A DNA stretch of 64,000 nt from Rosellinia necatrix. Its lineage: Eukaryota > Ascomycota > Sordariomycetes > Xylariales > Xylariaceae. The translations under genes were made by a program, and so were the position numbers. Shown one piece after another: positions 14,803 to 26,191 of the stretch (the stretch's first letter is position 1; the number at the start of each line of letters is the position of its first letter). The notes below the pieces were generated by a model. The model was given only the letters and a program-made list of their open reading frames with translations. It was not told where the DNA came from and did no database searches. The stretch is from the NCBI GenBank assembly GCA_021209875.1, contig JAGYVD010000002.1:2232001-2296000 (forward strand), in the 5' to 3' direction.

Positions 14803-16744
14803 GAAAGAGTGTGAGTCTAACAACCGCTGCAGCGGATCTGGCGACGAGGGGGAAGGGGATTAAAAATAGAATAAAAGGATGATACAACGTGATTAATGGA
14901 AATATGGAAAGAGTCACGAAAGGGGTTCCCATGGGAGGGGGGACGTCAGGGTCGGGGTCGGAAATGATAAAAGGGGAACATGATGTCTTTGATGGATCAA
15001 CGTTGACTGTACTATGGTATTGGAGATGTTGAAAATACGAGGCGCCTATATCCTGGGATTTAGTTGTTACACTGCCGAGGTAACTACCTAGGCTGGTCAC
15101 ACTAAGGTAAGTCATGGGTGGGTCCGGACTTGGGTAACGAATGTATCTGAAGCAATGTGTACTACATGACGGGCGGGAGGGTTGCTTATGCCCCACACCA
15201 TTAACTACTTAACCTAAGTAGGTAGTTACATGTACCTGAGACAAAGTCATGTGACAGCCTTCCTAGCGTGAAGAGGAATGTTCGTGAAAGTCATTGTGCT
15301 GCAGCGAGATATCGGGGAGGGTTATAAAGTAGACGAGCAGTCATGTGGTTGCGAAAGAAGTTGGGAATTGCCATCTAGGTTATCTAGACAGGGAGAAAAA
15401 AATAAAGATAAAAATCCCGTGATAATTACCCAGGTTGAGAAATGCTGCATAACGAACACCCTGAAGGGGTGGGGAAGTGGAACTGATGGCAAGCGAGAGA
15501 GAGAGAGGGAGGCGTCAACAGATACCGATGTTGAGTCGCATCTGGACTCGACGATCAAACTCATGGGAATAGAAGAAAAGCTAAAATGTGGTCAGTATTA
15601 CTTACATGAATGCACGATTACATCAACTTGCGCCAATTCACGTTCCATTGACCAATCATAGCTCGCTATGGCGGGATTGACAGACTTATTGATGAGATAC
15701 TATGATACATTCCCCGCACTGTAGATACTACGGGGAAGCTGTCTGTTTTCTGGGATAGCTTTAAGTATCTCCTTATGAGACAGGTTCTTATCAATATCAC
15801 CAACCCCACCTACACCGCGATCTACAAATGGGTTTTCTAACCGACACTATCCTTCAAGGCACTTAGCGTACATAAACGGTATACCACGTGAGGTTGAGGA
15901 GGGGGAGCATGGATAAGGATGGCATCTTTTGGTATTCTCGCCTCCAGTAAGTGCTATGTAGCTATGTGGCTATTAGCATTATGACGCCGATGTTTAAATG
16001 ATGATGTCTTTCAGTAAGGCATCTCCTTGTCAGCTTTCTTACTGCCTATGCATGTACATCTTGATGCAGTTGTGTTGTTTTATTCCACAACGGTTTTTAA
16101 TCTCCGATATACGGATTTCTCCAAGACGGCACCTACTCTTGGCGGATGCTGGTGCTTGAACGGCCGTTGGAATGTGATCACGAACAGGTTATCCACCTAC
16201 TCAAGAAGCAACTACTATGTAATTAGCACTGCCTAGTAGTTACCCTACGCTTTTTGTTGAGCCTGAACCTTGTCCGTCTAGAAGCTATCTACTTAGTAAG
16301 TACTGTACATGCGTAGTGCATGCCTACCTAGGTTAAGTTAGGTTAGGCAGTACGCTACTACTGTGCACTATGTACTAACCTTACAAGTAGGTTATCTATC
16401 AAATCGTTCCACCACCTCTACTACTACCTACTACTACTACTGCTACTACTACTATACCTGGGTACTTGTGGTGCCAGGTGCTGTTCTCTACATACCTGCG
16501 TACCAGACCTTATCTTTCAACAGCAATACCTACTTACCTACCTACCTACCTTAGGTAGTGTATTGTGCGCTCGGCTGCGTTCTCTCAATCGGGTGAGTGT
16601 CGAGCGCACGATACCAAGGCTCTGCATCGAGCCCCGGCTAAGTGCTCTTACCTGGTGCCTTGTCCGGAGATCGCCTCAACCCTTGTTCCTCACCCTCCTC
16701 ACCCCTCGGATTGCCCACCATCCCGAGCTTTTCACCGATCTACC
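14803..16744. other. Intergenic region between enoyl-CoA hydratase and transporter
   Basis: No gene is supported. Candidate frames at 14789-15196 (minus) and 15278-15661 (plus) carry no family signal and overlap each other or low-complexity sequence. A CTACTA-type microsatellite lies at 16412-16455 and ACCT/AGGT units at 15210-15235, 16323-16350 and 16525-16560. The last 150 bases are a pyrimidine-rich leader of the transporter gene. Confidence 0.5.
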
Positions 16745-19228
16745 ATGGCTGCCGGACAGCCCAGGACCTGGGCCGAGTATGCGCGAGGAGCATCGCCGGG
16801 AGGGCGAAGCAACAGTGTGTCGTCCACCGGCAACCGGAGCGTCACGTTCGAGGACGACCCTCTCCTCGACGAGCACGAGGCCCGCGAACGAGACGGCCTA
16901 TTCCCCCAGCGAAGACGGCGAAGGTAATTGCTAATTGCGCCTCTCTACTCGTTGTATTCGCACCCCTCGGGCCCGCCATTGCCGCCTGCGCCGCCTTCTA
17001 TACACGCACGAGGTAGCTCGGGTAGCTAACGAGAGACACCTTAGATCGTCTGTGACGAATGCCCTCGCCGCGTTTACCGACATCGGAGGCGTCAATAGTA
17101 TCAGATCGTTTAGTCGAAGCTTCCAGCGAGCCGCCGCGTTCCCGGAGATCATTCCTCAGCGGCCGTCCTTTGTATTCGCGCCGGGCCAGGAACCTCTACA
17201 TCCCAGCGATGTCGAACACGCCACCGCGCGGCCTCTGTTCCATCACCAACCGGGCAGGGACCTATCTGACAGCGCCATTGCCGATACCGACCACGACGAT
17301 GCCAGCTCCCAATTCCCCTCGTTGACGGCCTCCGAGAGTCAACTGGGTGAGAGGAAGCGCCTCGGGAGCAACAACCTACAGAGAGTGGTGTCACCCTCGG
17401 GTTCGGCGCGCAGCGGCTCGATATTCTCCACGCCGCCTCTACTCTCCGCCCCTCCGCTATTTGGCAGCTATGGGTCAGTCCGGAGCTATGGCACTGTCGG
17501 AGACCTCGGATCGGAGGCAAGCCATGCGTCTATGAGAGAAGCTGCCGAGCTGTGGCGACAACAACACGAGTCGGGGGCCAACTTACCAGACGGAGAGCGG
17601 CCTCCTATAATAGTAAAAGAGGTAGAGCAGGACGGCAAGATAGTCTTGGCCGTCTCTGGCCAGTCTACTTTACCGCAGACAATCGTGAACTCGACCAAGT
17701 AAGAAACGCCAGTCGTACCGAAGACGGGCAGATGCTAACTAAAGGTAGCGTTCTTATCGGTGTTGGGCTGCTTAGTTTGCCTATGGGGTTGAAGTATGCA
17801 GGATGGATCGTTGGTCTCATTGCCTTGATGCTTTGCGCTGTTGTTACGAGTTGGACGGCGGGGCTATTGTCCAAATGCATGGATCTTGACTCTACAATCA
17901 TCACATTCTCCGACATTGCCTTCATCTCATTTGGCAGAAAGGCTCGTGTCGCCACTGCGATTCTTTTCACGCTGGAGCTGCTTGCTGCAAGCGTTGCACT
18001 TATCGTTCTCTTTGCCGACAGCTTGGCTTCGCTGTTCCCTGGAACCTTGAGCCTGACTGGGTTCAAAATTATCTGTACCCTTGCCCTGATACCCCTCCAG
18101 TTCGCTCCTCTTGCTCTTCTAAGCGTCACCAGCTTTGTCGGCATCTTTTGTTGTCTAGGTAGTAAGTTCTTTGCATGGAGACGGCCCGGAGAATTGAGTT
18201 ATACTAAACCATGATAGTTTGTATCATCGTCATACTTGATGGTTTGATCAAGCAAACAACTCCTGGTTCGCTGATCCAGCCGGCTGCAACATATCTTTTC
18301 CCTGCAAATTGGTTAACGTTGCCCTTATCCTTTGGGTTGCTCATGTCTCCGTGGGGTGGGCACAGCGTCTTTCCCAACGTAGGTGAACGTGAGCGTATCT
18401 CATTACCATGTTGAAGCAACTAACATACCTTGAAAGATTTATCGAGATATGCGTCATCCACAAAAGTACAAGAAGGTAGGTGAAACCATAAGTAACGACA
18501 CTGAAAGATTCATTGCTAATTTTTTTCGATAGGCTGTCGGCTATACCTTCTCATTTACCGTGCGTAAGCCATTTCAGTTGTGTGTATCTCGGACTGACAA
18601 ACTCGCAGTTACTAGTTGATGCTTCCATAGCCATAGTAGGACTATTAATGTTCGGCGATGGTGTACGCGACGAGATCACGGCCAACATTTTAGAGAATAC
18701 TGGATACCCCGACGTGCTGAACGTACTTCTCGTGATATTTATCTCTATTATACCGATTACGAAGGTGCCGCTCAATGCACAGCCTATCATCACTACTTTC
18801 GAGGTTTTATGCGGGCTCCGACAACAGGTCGTTGCGGAAGAGACTCCCCTGGTCGGCCTCTCTAGCACGTCTAGAGGACTACTAAAAGCTCTGATAAGGG
18901 TCGTCACTCTGCTAATATTCCTAGCGATCGCCATTCTCTTCCCCGCCTTCGACTCAATCATGGCGTTCATGGGGAGTGCCCTTTGCTTTACTATCTGCGT
19001 TACGTGAGTAGTTACCACCTTCTTTATCAAGTGGCGGCGAAAAGAAAAACAGTGTATTAACATCTAGCTATTAGTCTTCCTCTCGCCTTTTATCTCAAGC
19101 TCTTTAGCCACGAGATTACAGTAAGAGAACGAATTCTCTGCTGGTCCGTCATGCTTTTATCCTTGACGATCTCCATCATCGGGACCGTTTGGGCATTTTT
19201 GCCTAAGCAGTTGATAGGAGCCGAATGA
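16745..19228 (+). CDS. Vacuolar-type amino-acid transporter (AVT/AAAP family), 673 aa
   Basis: Exons 16745-16923, 17045-17698, 17749-18161, 18218-18378, 18437-18475, 18533-18559, 18609-19003 and 19075-19228; phases close over eight exons (2022 nt). The N-terminal ~280 residues are a hydrophilic Ser/Arg/Pro-rich cytosolic extension containing TNALAAFTDIGGVNSIRSFS. The transporter core starts at NVLIGVGLLSLPMGLKYAGW, the hallmark first span of fungal AVT3/AVT4-like amino-acid permeases, and continues through GLLMSPWGGHSVFPNIYRDM, VPLNAQPI and a final span ending FLPKQLIGAE. About eleven membrane spans are visible. Such proteins move neutral or basic amino acids across the vacuolar membrane. Exons 5 and 6 are microexons of 39 and 27 nt. 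At 18158-18162 the downstream GTAAGT donor was chosen over an overlapping GTAGTA because it gives CCLGICII, which suits the family. Confidence 0.92.
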
Positions 19229-19798
19229 TGACGCACGGATTTACACAGGGTTCACAGGGGATAAAAATATCCAGTGATAACATAGCAAAAGTTGGAAATG
19301 TAGAACTTTTGTTAGCTTGCTGGGGGTGGACACCGGGGTTTCTCAAACTCCGCTATTCACTACCCGCATACATGGTCCTAGAGCATCTCCGACGATCTTC
19401 TAACATGATATCATGGTAGCATTTACGGGTAACGGAGTCTCGCATCCAGCGGCAGATAAAGATCACAAGATGTGCGTGAGAAAACAGCCTCTCTTGTAAA
19501 GTTGTTATATGATAGATGCATATGATAGATGCATATACCTAGATGGGGAAACATATCTGTCGTTAGAATTAATTGTTGGGGCTACCAGAACATAGTATAC
19601 CGGATTCAACCCCTGCAACTGAGCAATAACAAGATATTCCTCTTAGCAAGCCTTTCCCACTAGAGCGTATGTTGAAGTTCACAGACTAACCCCCTAGTTG
19701 CCATGTTCAAGCATGGATCTAGAACTTAGGAAAGGGGGTACTGGGTACTATCTTGTACAGTTTGGTCCTACAGTAAAAATCGCCGAGCCAGGGGCCAC
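19229..19798. other. Convergent intergenic spacer
   Basis: Short spacer between the transporter and the lyase, both ending here. A direct repeat TATGATAGATGCA occurs twice at about 19508-19533. No gene is seen. Confidence 0.55.
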
Positions 19799-20529
19799 CT
19801 AGGCGAGCTCGAGCCTCAGGGCGTCGTACTGCACGTATATGACGCCGGGCAGCAGGGCGGTCTCGGTGTTGGTGGCGTTGTAGGGGAGGGAGAGGACGAA
19901 CTGGTTGGGGCCCTCGCGCAGGCGGGCGGCGGGGAAGACGAACTTGTGGCCGAAGTTCTGGCAGACGACGCCGCTGCGGACGCCGCAGGAGCCGCTGCGG
20001 AGGGGCGGGATGAGCCAGGTCTCGAGGTCGGCGCCGTTGAGGGCGACGGTGTAGGGCACGCTCGAGTACGGCTCGGCCGGCAGGGCGGCCCAGCGGTTGT
20101 TGCCGTTGGCCGTCTTGGCGCCGGCGAGGTCGACGGTGAGCGTGGCCGTGCCGACGCGGGCGGCCGCGAGCTGCGCCGCCGACAGGTCGAAGCGCAGCGT
20201 CCAGTTGGCCACGTTGTCGTACGCGGACGCCGCACGCAGCGGGTTCGCGTTCGCCGCGCCGCCGGGGAACCAGCTCCAGTGCACGTAGTTCAGGTCCGTC
20301 CCCTCGCGCCCCGAGCCCACGTCGAACACGACGCCGCCGGGGAAGTCCGCCCCGAAGTCCCACTGCGCCCAGTAACCCCGGTGCTGCGCCGGCCCCAGCG
20401 GCTTCCCGGGGTCCGGCGCCGCGCCGTGCCGGTACTCCCCCGCCGACTTGTCCGGCGTCCCGACGCGCCAGATCTCCGTGCCCGCGCTCTCGGGGACCCA
20501 CGTGAACTCGAGCGGCGCCGCAGCCGCAG

Positions 20530-20568
<39 letters not shown>

Positions 20569-21984
20569 CGCCGCCGCCGCCGCCGGCGACGACGACGACG
20601 TCGTCCTGGATGAACCAACCGAAGATGCCGTCCGCGAAGACGGTGAGCCGGTACGTGCCGGCCCTGACCCGCGGGATCGACACGCGGCCGGTGCCGGGGT
20701 CGACGTCGGCCCAGTACTGGAGGCTCGCGTCGTCGAAGACGTTGAGCTGGAAGTCGCGGCCGTTCTCGGACAGCACGGCGAGCGGGCGCGCGGCGCCCGC
20801 GGGGAGCCGGATGGTCGCCTCGAAGGCGGCGCGGCTCGCCGTCGGCGCGTAGTTGGGGACGTGCGCCGCGACGCTGTCGTAGAAGGCCGCGTTCCACGCC
20901 GGGTCCGCGTACTGGGCCGCGTCCGCGCGCAGCTCGGCCAGCGTCGCGTTCGGCGACCCGCGGTTGAAGTGGTAGTACTGCGGCCCCCACGTCCGGTCGA
21001 AGCCGTGCGTGATGTTCGGCACCGGCGCACCGTAGTGCCCGCTCACTAGGTAGTTGTACTGTGAGGGGGAGGAGGAGGGTAGGGGCCGATTGGATTAGTT
21101 GAGTTTAAATAAAATAAAATAAGAATAATAATAATAATAAAAAAAGGAGAAAAAAAAAAGAAACGTACCACGATGCCGTCGACGACAAGATCGTAGTGCA
21201 GAGGACCGCCGTAGTATGTCTCCCGCGTGTTGTGCACCAACCATGCGCCGTAGGTGTTCCCGTCGGAGCTCGTCGTGCCGTCGGAGTACTGGCCGTGGAC
21301 CTTGTGGTCGCGCCAGAGCTCGGAGAAGGAATATTTGGTGAAGTAGTCCGAGTACTGCCGGACGTACGGGTCCCCGGCCGTCTTGCCGAGATACCACGTG
21401 GCGTCCTGGACGACGACCTGGTTCTGGTAGGCCTCGGCCGACGGGATCGGGGCGTGGTTGCCGTCGCTGCCGGACAGGTGCGTCCAGAGCTTCGTGTTGG
21501 GCCGGAACAGCGTGCGCAGCTCGCCGAGCTCGCGGAGGTGCGGCGTCGACGGGTTGAAGTAGGTCACGCGCGTGAAGAGATGCAGGCCCGTCTCGCCCTC
21601 TCTCAGAAACCACCACTGCTCGATGGTCTGGTTCGTGGCCGCGTACGTGTCGCTCATCCTGACGCCGCCGTAGGGCGTCCCCGTCGAGTCGGTGCCCTTG
21701 ATCAGCTGGAACGTGGCGGTGCCGCCGGGCGTCCAGAACCCGGAGGGGATGCAGGAGCAGTCGACGTACGGCCCCTTTCCCGTGTTCCCGCTCACGGGGC
21801 CCAACAGGTCCTGTTTGTCGAGCACGACGTCCACGACCTGGCCGTTGCTCTTTCCCACGGCCACGGAGAGGCGGTCGTTCTGGAGCAGGAACTGGGTGCT
21901 CGTCTCGGTGGCGGCGAGGAAGGCAACGGAGGCCCTGACCAAGGTGGCCAGGGCCAGGAGGAGCTTGCGCCTTGGGCCGGGCAT
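19799..21984 (-). CDS. Secreted rhamnogalacturonan endolyase, polysaccharide lyase family 4, 691 aa
   Basis: Exons 21169-21984 and 19799-21058 on the minus strand; a 110 nt intron joins DGIV to YNYLVSGHYG in phase. The first ATG of the frame gives a signal peptide (MPGPRRKLLLALATLVRASVA). Residues about 22-290 form the N-terminal PL4 beta-sandwich catalytic domain, with EQWWFLREGETGLHLF, WRDHKVHGQYSDG and TYYGGPLHYDL. An FnIII-like domain (IRLPAGAARPLAVLSENG, GTYRLTVFADG) and a C-terminal carbohydrate-binding-like domain (EIWRVGTPDKSAGEY to VIYVQYDALRLEL) follow. The family cleaves the rhamnose-galacturonate backbone of pectin by beta-elimination outside the cell. Unusual is a Gly/Ala run at about 431-453, coded by a GCN repeat, between the second and third domains. 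The gene is very GC-rich, which creates a long antisense open frame that is not real. Confidence 0.93.
20510..20590. repeat. GCN/GCAGCC repeat coding poly-alanine
   Basis: A near-perfect GCAGCC/GCCGCN repeat within the PL4 lyase exon encodes about 20 alanines after a glycine run. It keeps the reading frame and sits in a predicted interdomain linker, so length changes in threes should be tolerated. Confidence 0.8.
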
Positions 21985-23324
21985 CGCGAGGGAAAACAGG
22001 TGGCTGGCCAGGTGACGATTTGGGGGCTGTTTGTCCGCTTCGAACTTCGAATCAACAGAGCGCGCACAAGGTCGGGTGCTTATACTGCCAACTCGGAGAA
22101 AATTGCCCAAATCGGCACCGGCTGCCCATTTTGCCGGCCGTAATGACACTCAATCGTGGGAATGGGAGTGGTTGGCAGCTTCAGCCGTCGCCTTCGGTTG
22201 ATCTCATCCCGACGGACTATATACACTTCTTTTGGCACACCAAGCCTAAGGCGACCGACCGACGCGCGATCAAAAGGCGCGGGGAATCATTCCTTCTTTC
22301 AGGTGCAAATCACACATCACCCCCTGCGAATCAAAGATCTTTGTAGTTTTGGTGAGTGAGTTTATTAGAATGCATAACTAACATTTACAAGCTGTGAATG
22401 TTTTCCGAGAATGAAAAAGCAAGGAATGCGTCTCGTGTTGACTGCTCGCATTCATGCTTGTTGACTGGACTGCTTGGTAAGTCATTTTGAGTAGTGAGGT
22501 GATGCCGCTGTAGTACGATGGGGAAAGTTGATCTACTTGTAAGCAACAGGCGAACATGCGATGTGTTGGGTTGCAAATCAACAAACTAGGAAGGAATCAC
22601 AGATGAGAATTATTCATAAAAGTCTGTTCGATGGCTTATCAATCGTACGGCCGGTGGGAGAGAGGCAGTTTAACGAACGACAAATAATTACCTACTCCTA
22701 CCACGTAGAATTTTCTTGAATGGCATGCCACAGTGGCCGACCCCACGGCATCCTTTCGGAATCTTCATCATCGCCCTTCGGAATCTAAGCGAAAAGGGCG
22801 AGATCGGTCAGACATGGCTAAGCTTTTTGTAAGGGTGTTCAGTGCCGCCTACCCCCGCCACTACACTACACTAACCAGTCGGGGGGTCCTCGGGCTCTAC
22901 GAGGGTAGACCGAGATGCGACTTGTGGTCCTGGAGGGCTAAAGGCGGCCTAGTAAATAAAAGTTGCCTGTCATGGTATCTTTTCTTTACCTCAATTGGTT
23001 CGAAGACTGGACAAGGGGTTTAATCTTCTACTGCCTGTTCTCCGCCTGTTCACCCGTGCTTACTAGTAGTGGTACGTCGGAGCCCATTGACAAATGATTT
23101 GTATAGCCCACTAACAGCCGAGGCGATGAAGTCATCGACGCTCTAGACAAAAAATGATGTCAAACTAGTTTAGCACCGCGACGCGAATCTGGATTGCCGC
23201 AGTCTTCGGAATGAGCGAATAAGGTAGCCACGAGGGGTGTTAGCTGAGAGCCGTGATATCTCGCGACGTGTATATAACTACAGGCAAGTTCGCTGTTAGC
23301 ATTGACTTTAGAAGAAAAAAAAAA

Positions 23325-23388
<64 letters not shown>

Positions 23389-23565
23389 TTTTGTCCCTCA
23401 AGAAAAACAAATCAATCAACTATCAGATCAACCTCAACCTATTGGCGCTTAAATACGAAACTCAAACACGTTAGATCTTACATCTTCAAACCAAGATCTA
23501 CTCAACGTCAGCACTAAATCTTTAAATCTTTAAAACCTCTACAAACACCCGCACCCACACCCATC
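21985..23565. other. Intergenic region
   Basis: This contains the lyase promoter (about 21985-22250) and the promoter and leader of the small His-rich gene. The open frame at 22733-23023 begins with GTG rather than ATG and has no family signal. The CAT microsatellite at 23325-23388 is listed separately. Confidence 0.5.
23325..23388. repeat. (CAT)21 microsatellite
   Basis: About 21 uninterrupted CAT units lie about 180 bases upstream of the start codon at 23566, in the likely promoter or 5' leader. The open frames through it (poly-His, poly-Ile or poly-Met) are repeat artefacts. Confidence 0.9.
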
Positions 23566-24019
23566 ATGTCGAACATCATCCACAAGATCAAGGATGCCAT
23601 CACGCATAACCACGATCACAAACATGAAGATGCGAAGGACAAGAAGCCCGAGGCCTCGTCGAGTAAGCACACACCCAAAGGCCCGAATCAATTATATAAA
23701 AAGTTCAAACCATTCTCGATGCTAACAAACAATCTTAACTCTCCTAGCTTCCCATAAGAAGGAGAAGATCGCCCGTGGGGACCGGGACCTGAACTGCGCG
23801 CCCTCGTCCACGCGCGACCCGGTCGACCTGACGGGCCGCCACGTCGAGCCGGACCACCGGGACCTGGACGGCCGCCGCCGCTCCAACGACCACGACGCCC
23901 CCGACCTGACGGGCCCGCATCGCGACCACGTCAGCGTCGACATCAACGGCCACTACCCCAGCACGCAGAACCCGCCCGACCTCAACAGCCGTACGGCCAG
24001 CCCTACTTCCCGGCATTAG
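23566..24019 (+). CDS. Small hydrophilic His/Asp-rich repeat protein, 122 aa
   Basis: Exons 23566-23662 and 23748-24019. The intron has GTAAGC, a GCTAAC branch site and TAG, and the phase closes (369 nt). The A/T-rich leader ends CACCCATC before the ATG. The N-terminus (MSNIIHKIKDAITHNHDHKH) is an amphipathic helix running into a His-rich segment. From residue 46 to 113 a degenerate motif D-[LI]-x-G/N recurs at D46, D59, D71, D85, D97 and D110, a spacing of 12-14 residues. The protein is highly charged, has one Cys, no signal peptide and no membrane span. It looks intrinsically disordered, like fungal stress- or conidiation-induced hydrophilins, but this is inference. Exon 2 is GC-rich compared with its AT-rich surroundings. 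Confidence 0.75.
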
Positions 24020-24487
24020 GACCGCCCCGCCCGGCTTGTGGGATAGCTACTGGGAGATGGAGAGGAAGAAGTCTACGGATAAGTAGAGAGATACCCTGTA
24101 GATTTTGAGAATAGATTTACGACATAAACGAGAATAATATGAATATAATACCGTTTAAACCATGGTTTAAATAGGTATGTCTGCCATTGAAAGCAACATA
24201 GTGCAAGTTTTTTTTTTTTTTTTTTTTGTTGTGTGTCTATTTGATAGTCTGAACTTCGTGGCTCGTTAAAACCACGTTAGAACCATGCGCACGGAAAGCT
24301 TCAAACGCTATTATACAAGTATAGGCCCATTGAGCCATAGTGGGATCCTAGTGCCGTATTGGGGTTTAGTCCGCTAAAATAATAATAGTACTATGCGAGT
24401 GTTTGCGTCACCAAGAGGGTATGAGGGGGGTTGTATATGCAATTGTACCCTAGCCCGTCAAGAAATGAACGGCATAAATGCCAGAAG
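24020..24487. other. Convergent spacer with poly-T tract
   Basis: 3' flanks of the small repeat gene and the TPR gene. It includes an 18-base T run near 24210. No gene is seen. Confidence 0.5.
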
Positions 24488-26191
24488 TTAGCCCTGCGTC
24501 ATAGCCGCAAAGACTTCTGCCGCGATCATTCCCTCGTACATCATGTCTTCGATGTGATTGTTTACCCATTCGGCTCCATGGGCCCCAACCACACTCTCTA
24601 GCGAGAGCTTCATCTGAGCTGTTGACGCTGACACGCCGGGCATTGTGCCACCGTTGTCTTGGCCTGAGCTACTACCAGCGACGGTTTGGTCTGTCATGGT
24701 TTGCTGCAAAACACGCACCACGGCGCCCTTCAGCTCACAGATGGCTTTTTCCTCGTCCGTGTGGCGGCCGATGGAACCAAGTAGCTTGCTTGCGTTCCGG
24801 TAGTATACTTCGGCGTGCTTTAAAAGTTGCGGGGTGGTATTTCGAGCTTGTGGGTATGATGCGGGGGGGTATGCCAGCACTTGTAGGAATAAGGAGATGT
24901 CTCCCCTGACTGAGTGTGTTGTAGCAACTGTGAGTTGATCGGTGCCCGGTATGTTCGCGACCGATGAGAGGCGAGACTGGGCCTCAACCAGTATTTTCCA
25001 CCGGAGAGCGGCATAGGATGCTATTACATCATCAGCCACCCCACCAGATATCGCATCGGCGAGCGTGCTGTTCAGGGATAAGAGAGCAGTCGTGCTTGCG
25101 AGAAGAACTCCTTCGGAGGCGGCGTCGAGTCCAGGCTGTGAAAATGCGGCATCAAGTTCCTGTTTATATTCTTCTACGTCGATTGCGGATAACCTGAAGG
25201 ATAGGTCAAGGTAATGGCTCATGAATACGGCTCTCGGTAACATCACATCGATAAGGCGAGGTTCCAGAGCATCCCAGTTTTCGTTTATAAGGGCTGGCAA
25301 TATCCGCGTCAAGAGGTTCGTGGAGTATGATTTGACCCAAGAAAGGGCAGTGGCAGATTTATGCTCGGGATCTGGCGGAGAATCCAGTGATGCGCTCAAA
25401 ATGCTGCAAAGAGCAGTGAGAGTTTCCACTTGGGCGATAATCGTATCAAGTAGAGTGGTTGCAGTGATTGGCTCTTCTACAACAACCCACTGCTCCTCTA
25501 GATTATTATCCTGAGATTCGGTGGTAGGATTGGTTGTCGCTTGTCCGTTGCCAGTCTGCTGCGGTGCCATATATTGGGCGGTCTCACGCATCGCCTCCTC
25601 CAGCTCGAGACGGTTCTTTGTAAAAGCGGCTTGCTGGAGTTCGAAGCAACAACTCTGGATCTCCAGCGCCTGCTCCAGATTTTGGACCGCCTCCGTATCG
25701 TCAGCATCGTCATCTTTCGCGATTATCTCGGCTATGCTCGTCAAGACCTGGGCCGTGTTGAAAAGTGTATCCGGGTGTGTTGGCGCTAAATCCCGGGCGT
25801 AGTAGTGCGAGCGCAGGGCGTGCCGTAGCACGCTGATAGTAGAGACTTCAAGCGCTTGGGAGAGCACAAGATCCGTGGCCTTCTTAAGCTCGAGTCTCGC
25901 CTTGTTGTAGGCTAGATCGAAGTTCCGTGGGAATTTAGCTAATCCTTGAGTGTATACATCAAGGGCCCTATCGGCAAATCGCAATGCTTTGGCGGGATCA
26001 CCGACCCGGTGCTTTCCCATCGCTTCTTCGTGGCTGTCGGCCGACTCCAGATAGTCATTGGCATTAACGAGTGTCTGAAAATGTTCAATTAGTATGGGCT
26101 GTAGTTTTCTTGGTACGATGGTATCAATGATAATTGCACTAACCGCCGAGCCTTGCTTTTTCTTCTCTAGTTTTAGTCGAGGTGGCGCCAT
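24488..26191 (-). CDS. TPR-like helical repeat protein, 567 aa, intronless
   Basis: A single open frame begins at a true ATG (MAPPRLKLEKKKQG). Residues about 30-175 are tetratricopeptide-like: NANDYLESADSHEEAMGKHR, ALRFADRALDVYTQGLAKFP, FDLAYNKARLELKKATDL and ARDLAPTHPDTLFNTAQVL show the alternating Ala/Gly/Tyr/Pro pattern. A glutamine- and acid-rich linker follows (about 205-235), then a mostly helical C-terminal half with KHAEVYYRNASKLLGSI. There is no signal peptide or membrane span, so it is probably a cytosolic or nuclear adaptor. TPR proteins bind partner peptides; no partner can be read from the sequence. It is the only intronless gene longer than 1.2 kb in the window. Confidence 0.85.
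   Translation of the reverse strand: MAPPRLKLEKKKQGSAVSAIIIDTIVPRKLQPILIEHFQTLVNANDYLESADSHEEAMGKHRVGDPAKALRFADRALDVYTQGLAKFPRNFDLAYNKARLELKKATDLVLSQALEVSTISVLRHALRSHYYARDLAPTHPDTLFNTAQVLTSIAEIIAKDDDADDTEAVQNLEQALEIQSCCFELQQAAFTKNRLELEEAMRETAQYMAPQQTGNGQATTNPTTESQDNNLEEQWVVVEEPITATTLLDTIIAQVETLTALCSILSASLDSPPDPEHKSATALSWVKSYSTNLLTRILPALINENWDALEPRLIDVMLPRAVFMSHYLDLSFRLSAIDVEEYKQELDAAFSQPGLDAASEGVLLASTTALLSLNSTLADAISGGVADDVIASYAALRWKILVEAQSRLSSVANIPGTDQLTVATTHSVRGDISLFLQVLAYPPASYPQARNTTPQLLKHAEVYYRNASKLLGSIGRHTDEEKAICELKGAVVRVLQQTMTDQTVAGSSSGQDNGGTMPGVSASTAQMKLSLESVVGAHGAEWVNNHIEDMMYEGMIAAEVFAAMTQG

Noticed and set aside
7010..19228. Secondary-metabolite cluster made of the adenylate-forming enzyme, enoyl-CoA hydratase and amino-acid transporter
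   Set aside because: The genes are separated by gaps of 2-3 kb, the hydratase and transporter are housekeeping types, and no regulator, tailoring set or polyketide/NRPS core accompanies them.
19946..21049. Long plus-strand open frame (367 codons) over the PL4 lyase
   Set aside because: It is antisense to a clear multidomain enzyme, is Arg/Ala/Gly-rich as expected from GC bias, and shows no domain.
22733..23023. Plus-strand 96-codon frame
   Set aside because: It begins with GTG, not ATG, and has no family similarity or splice context.
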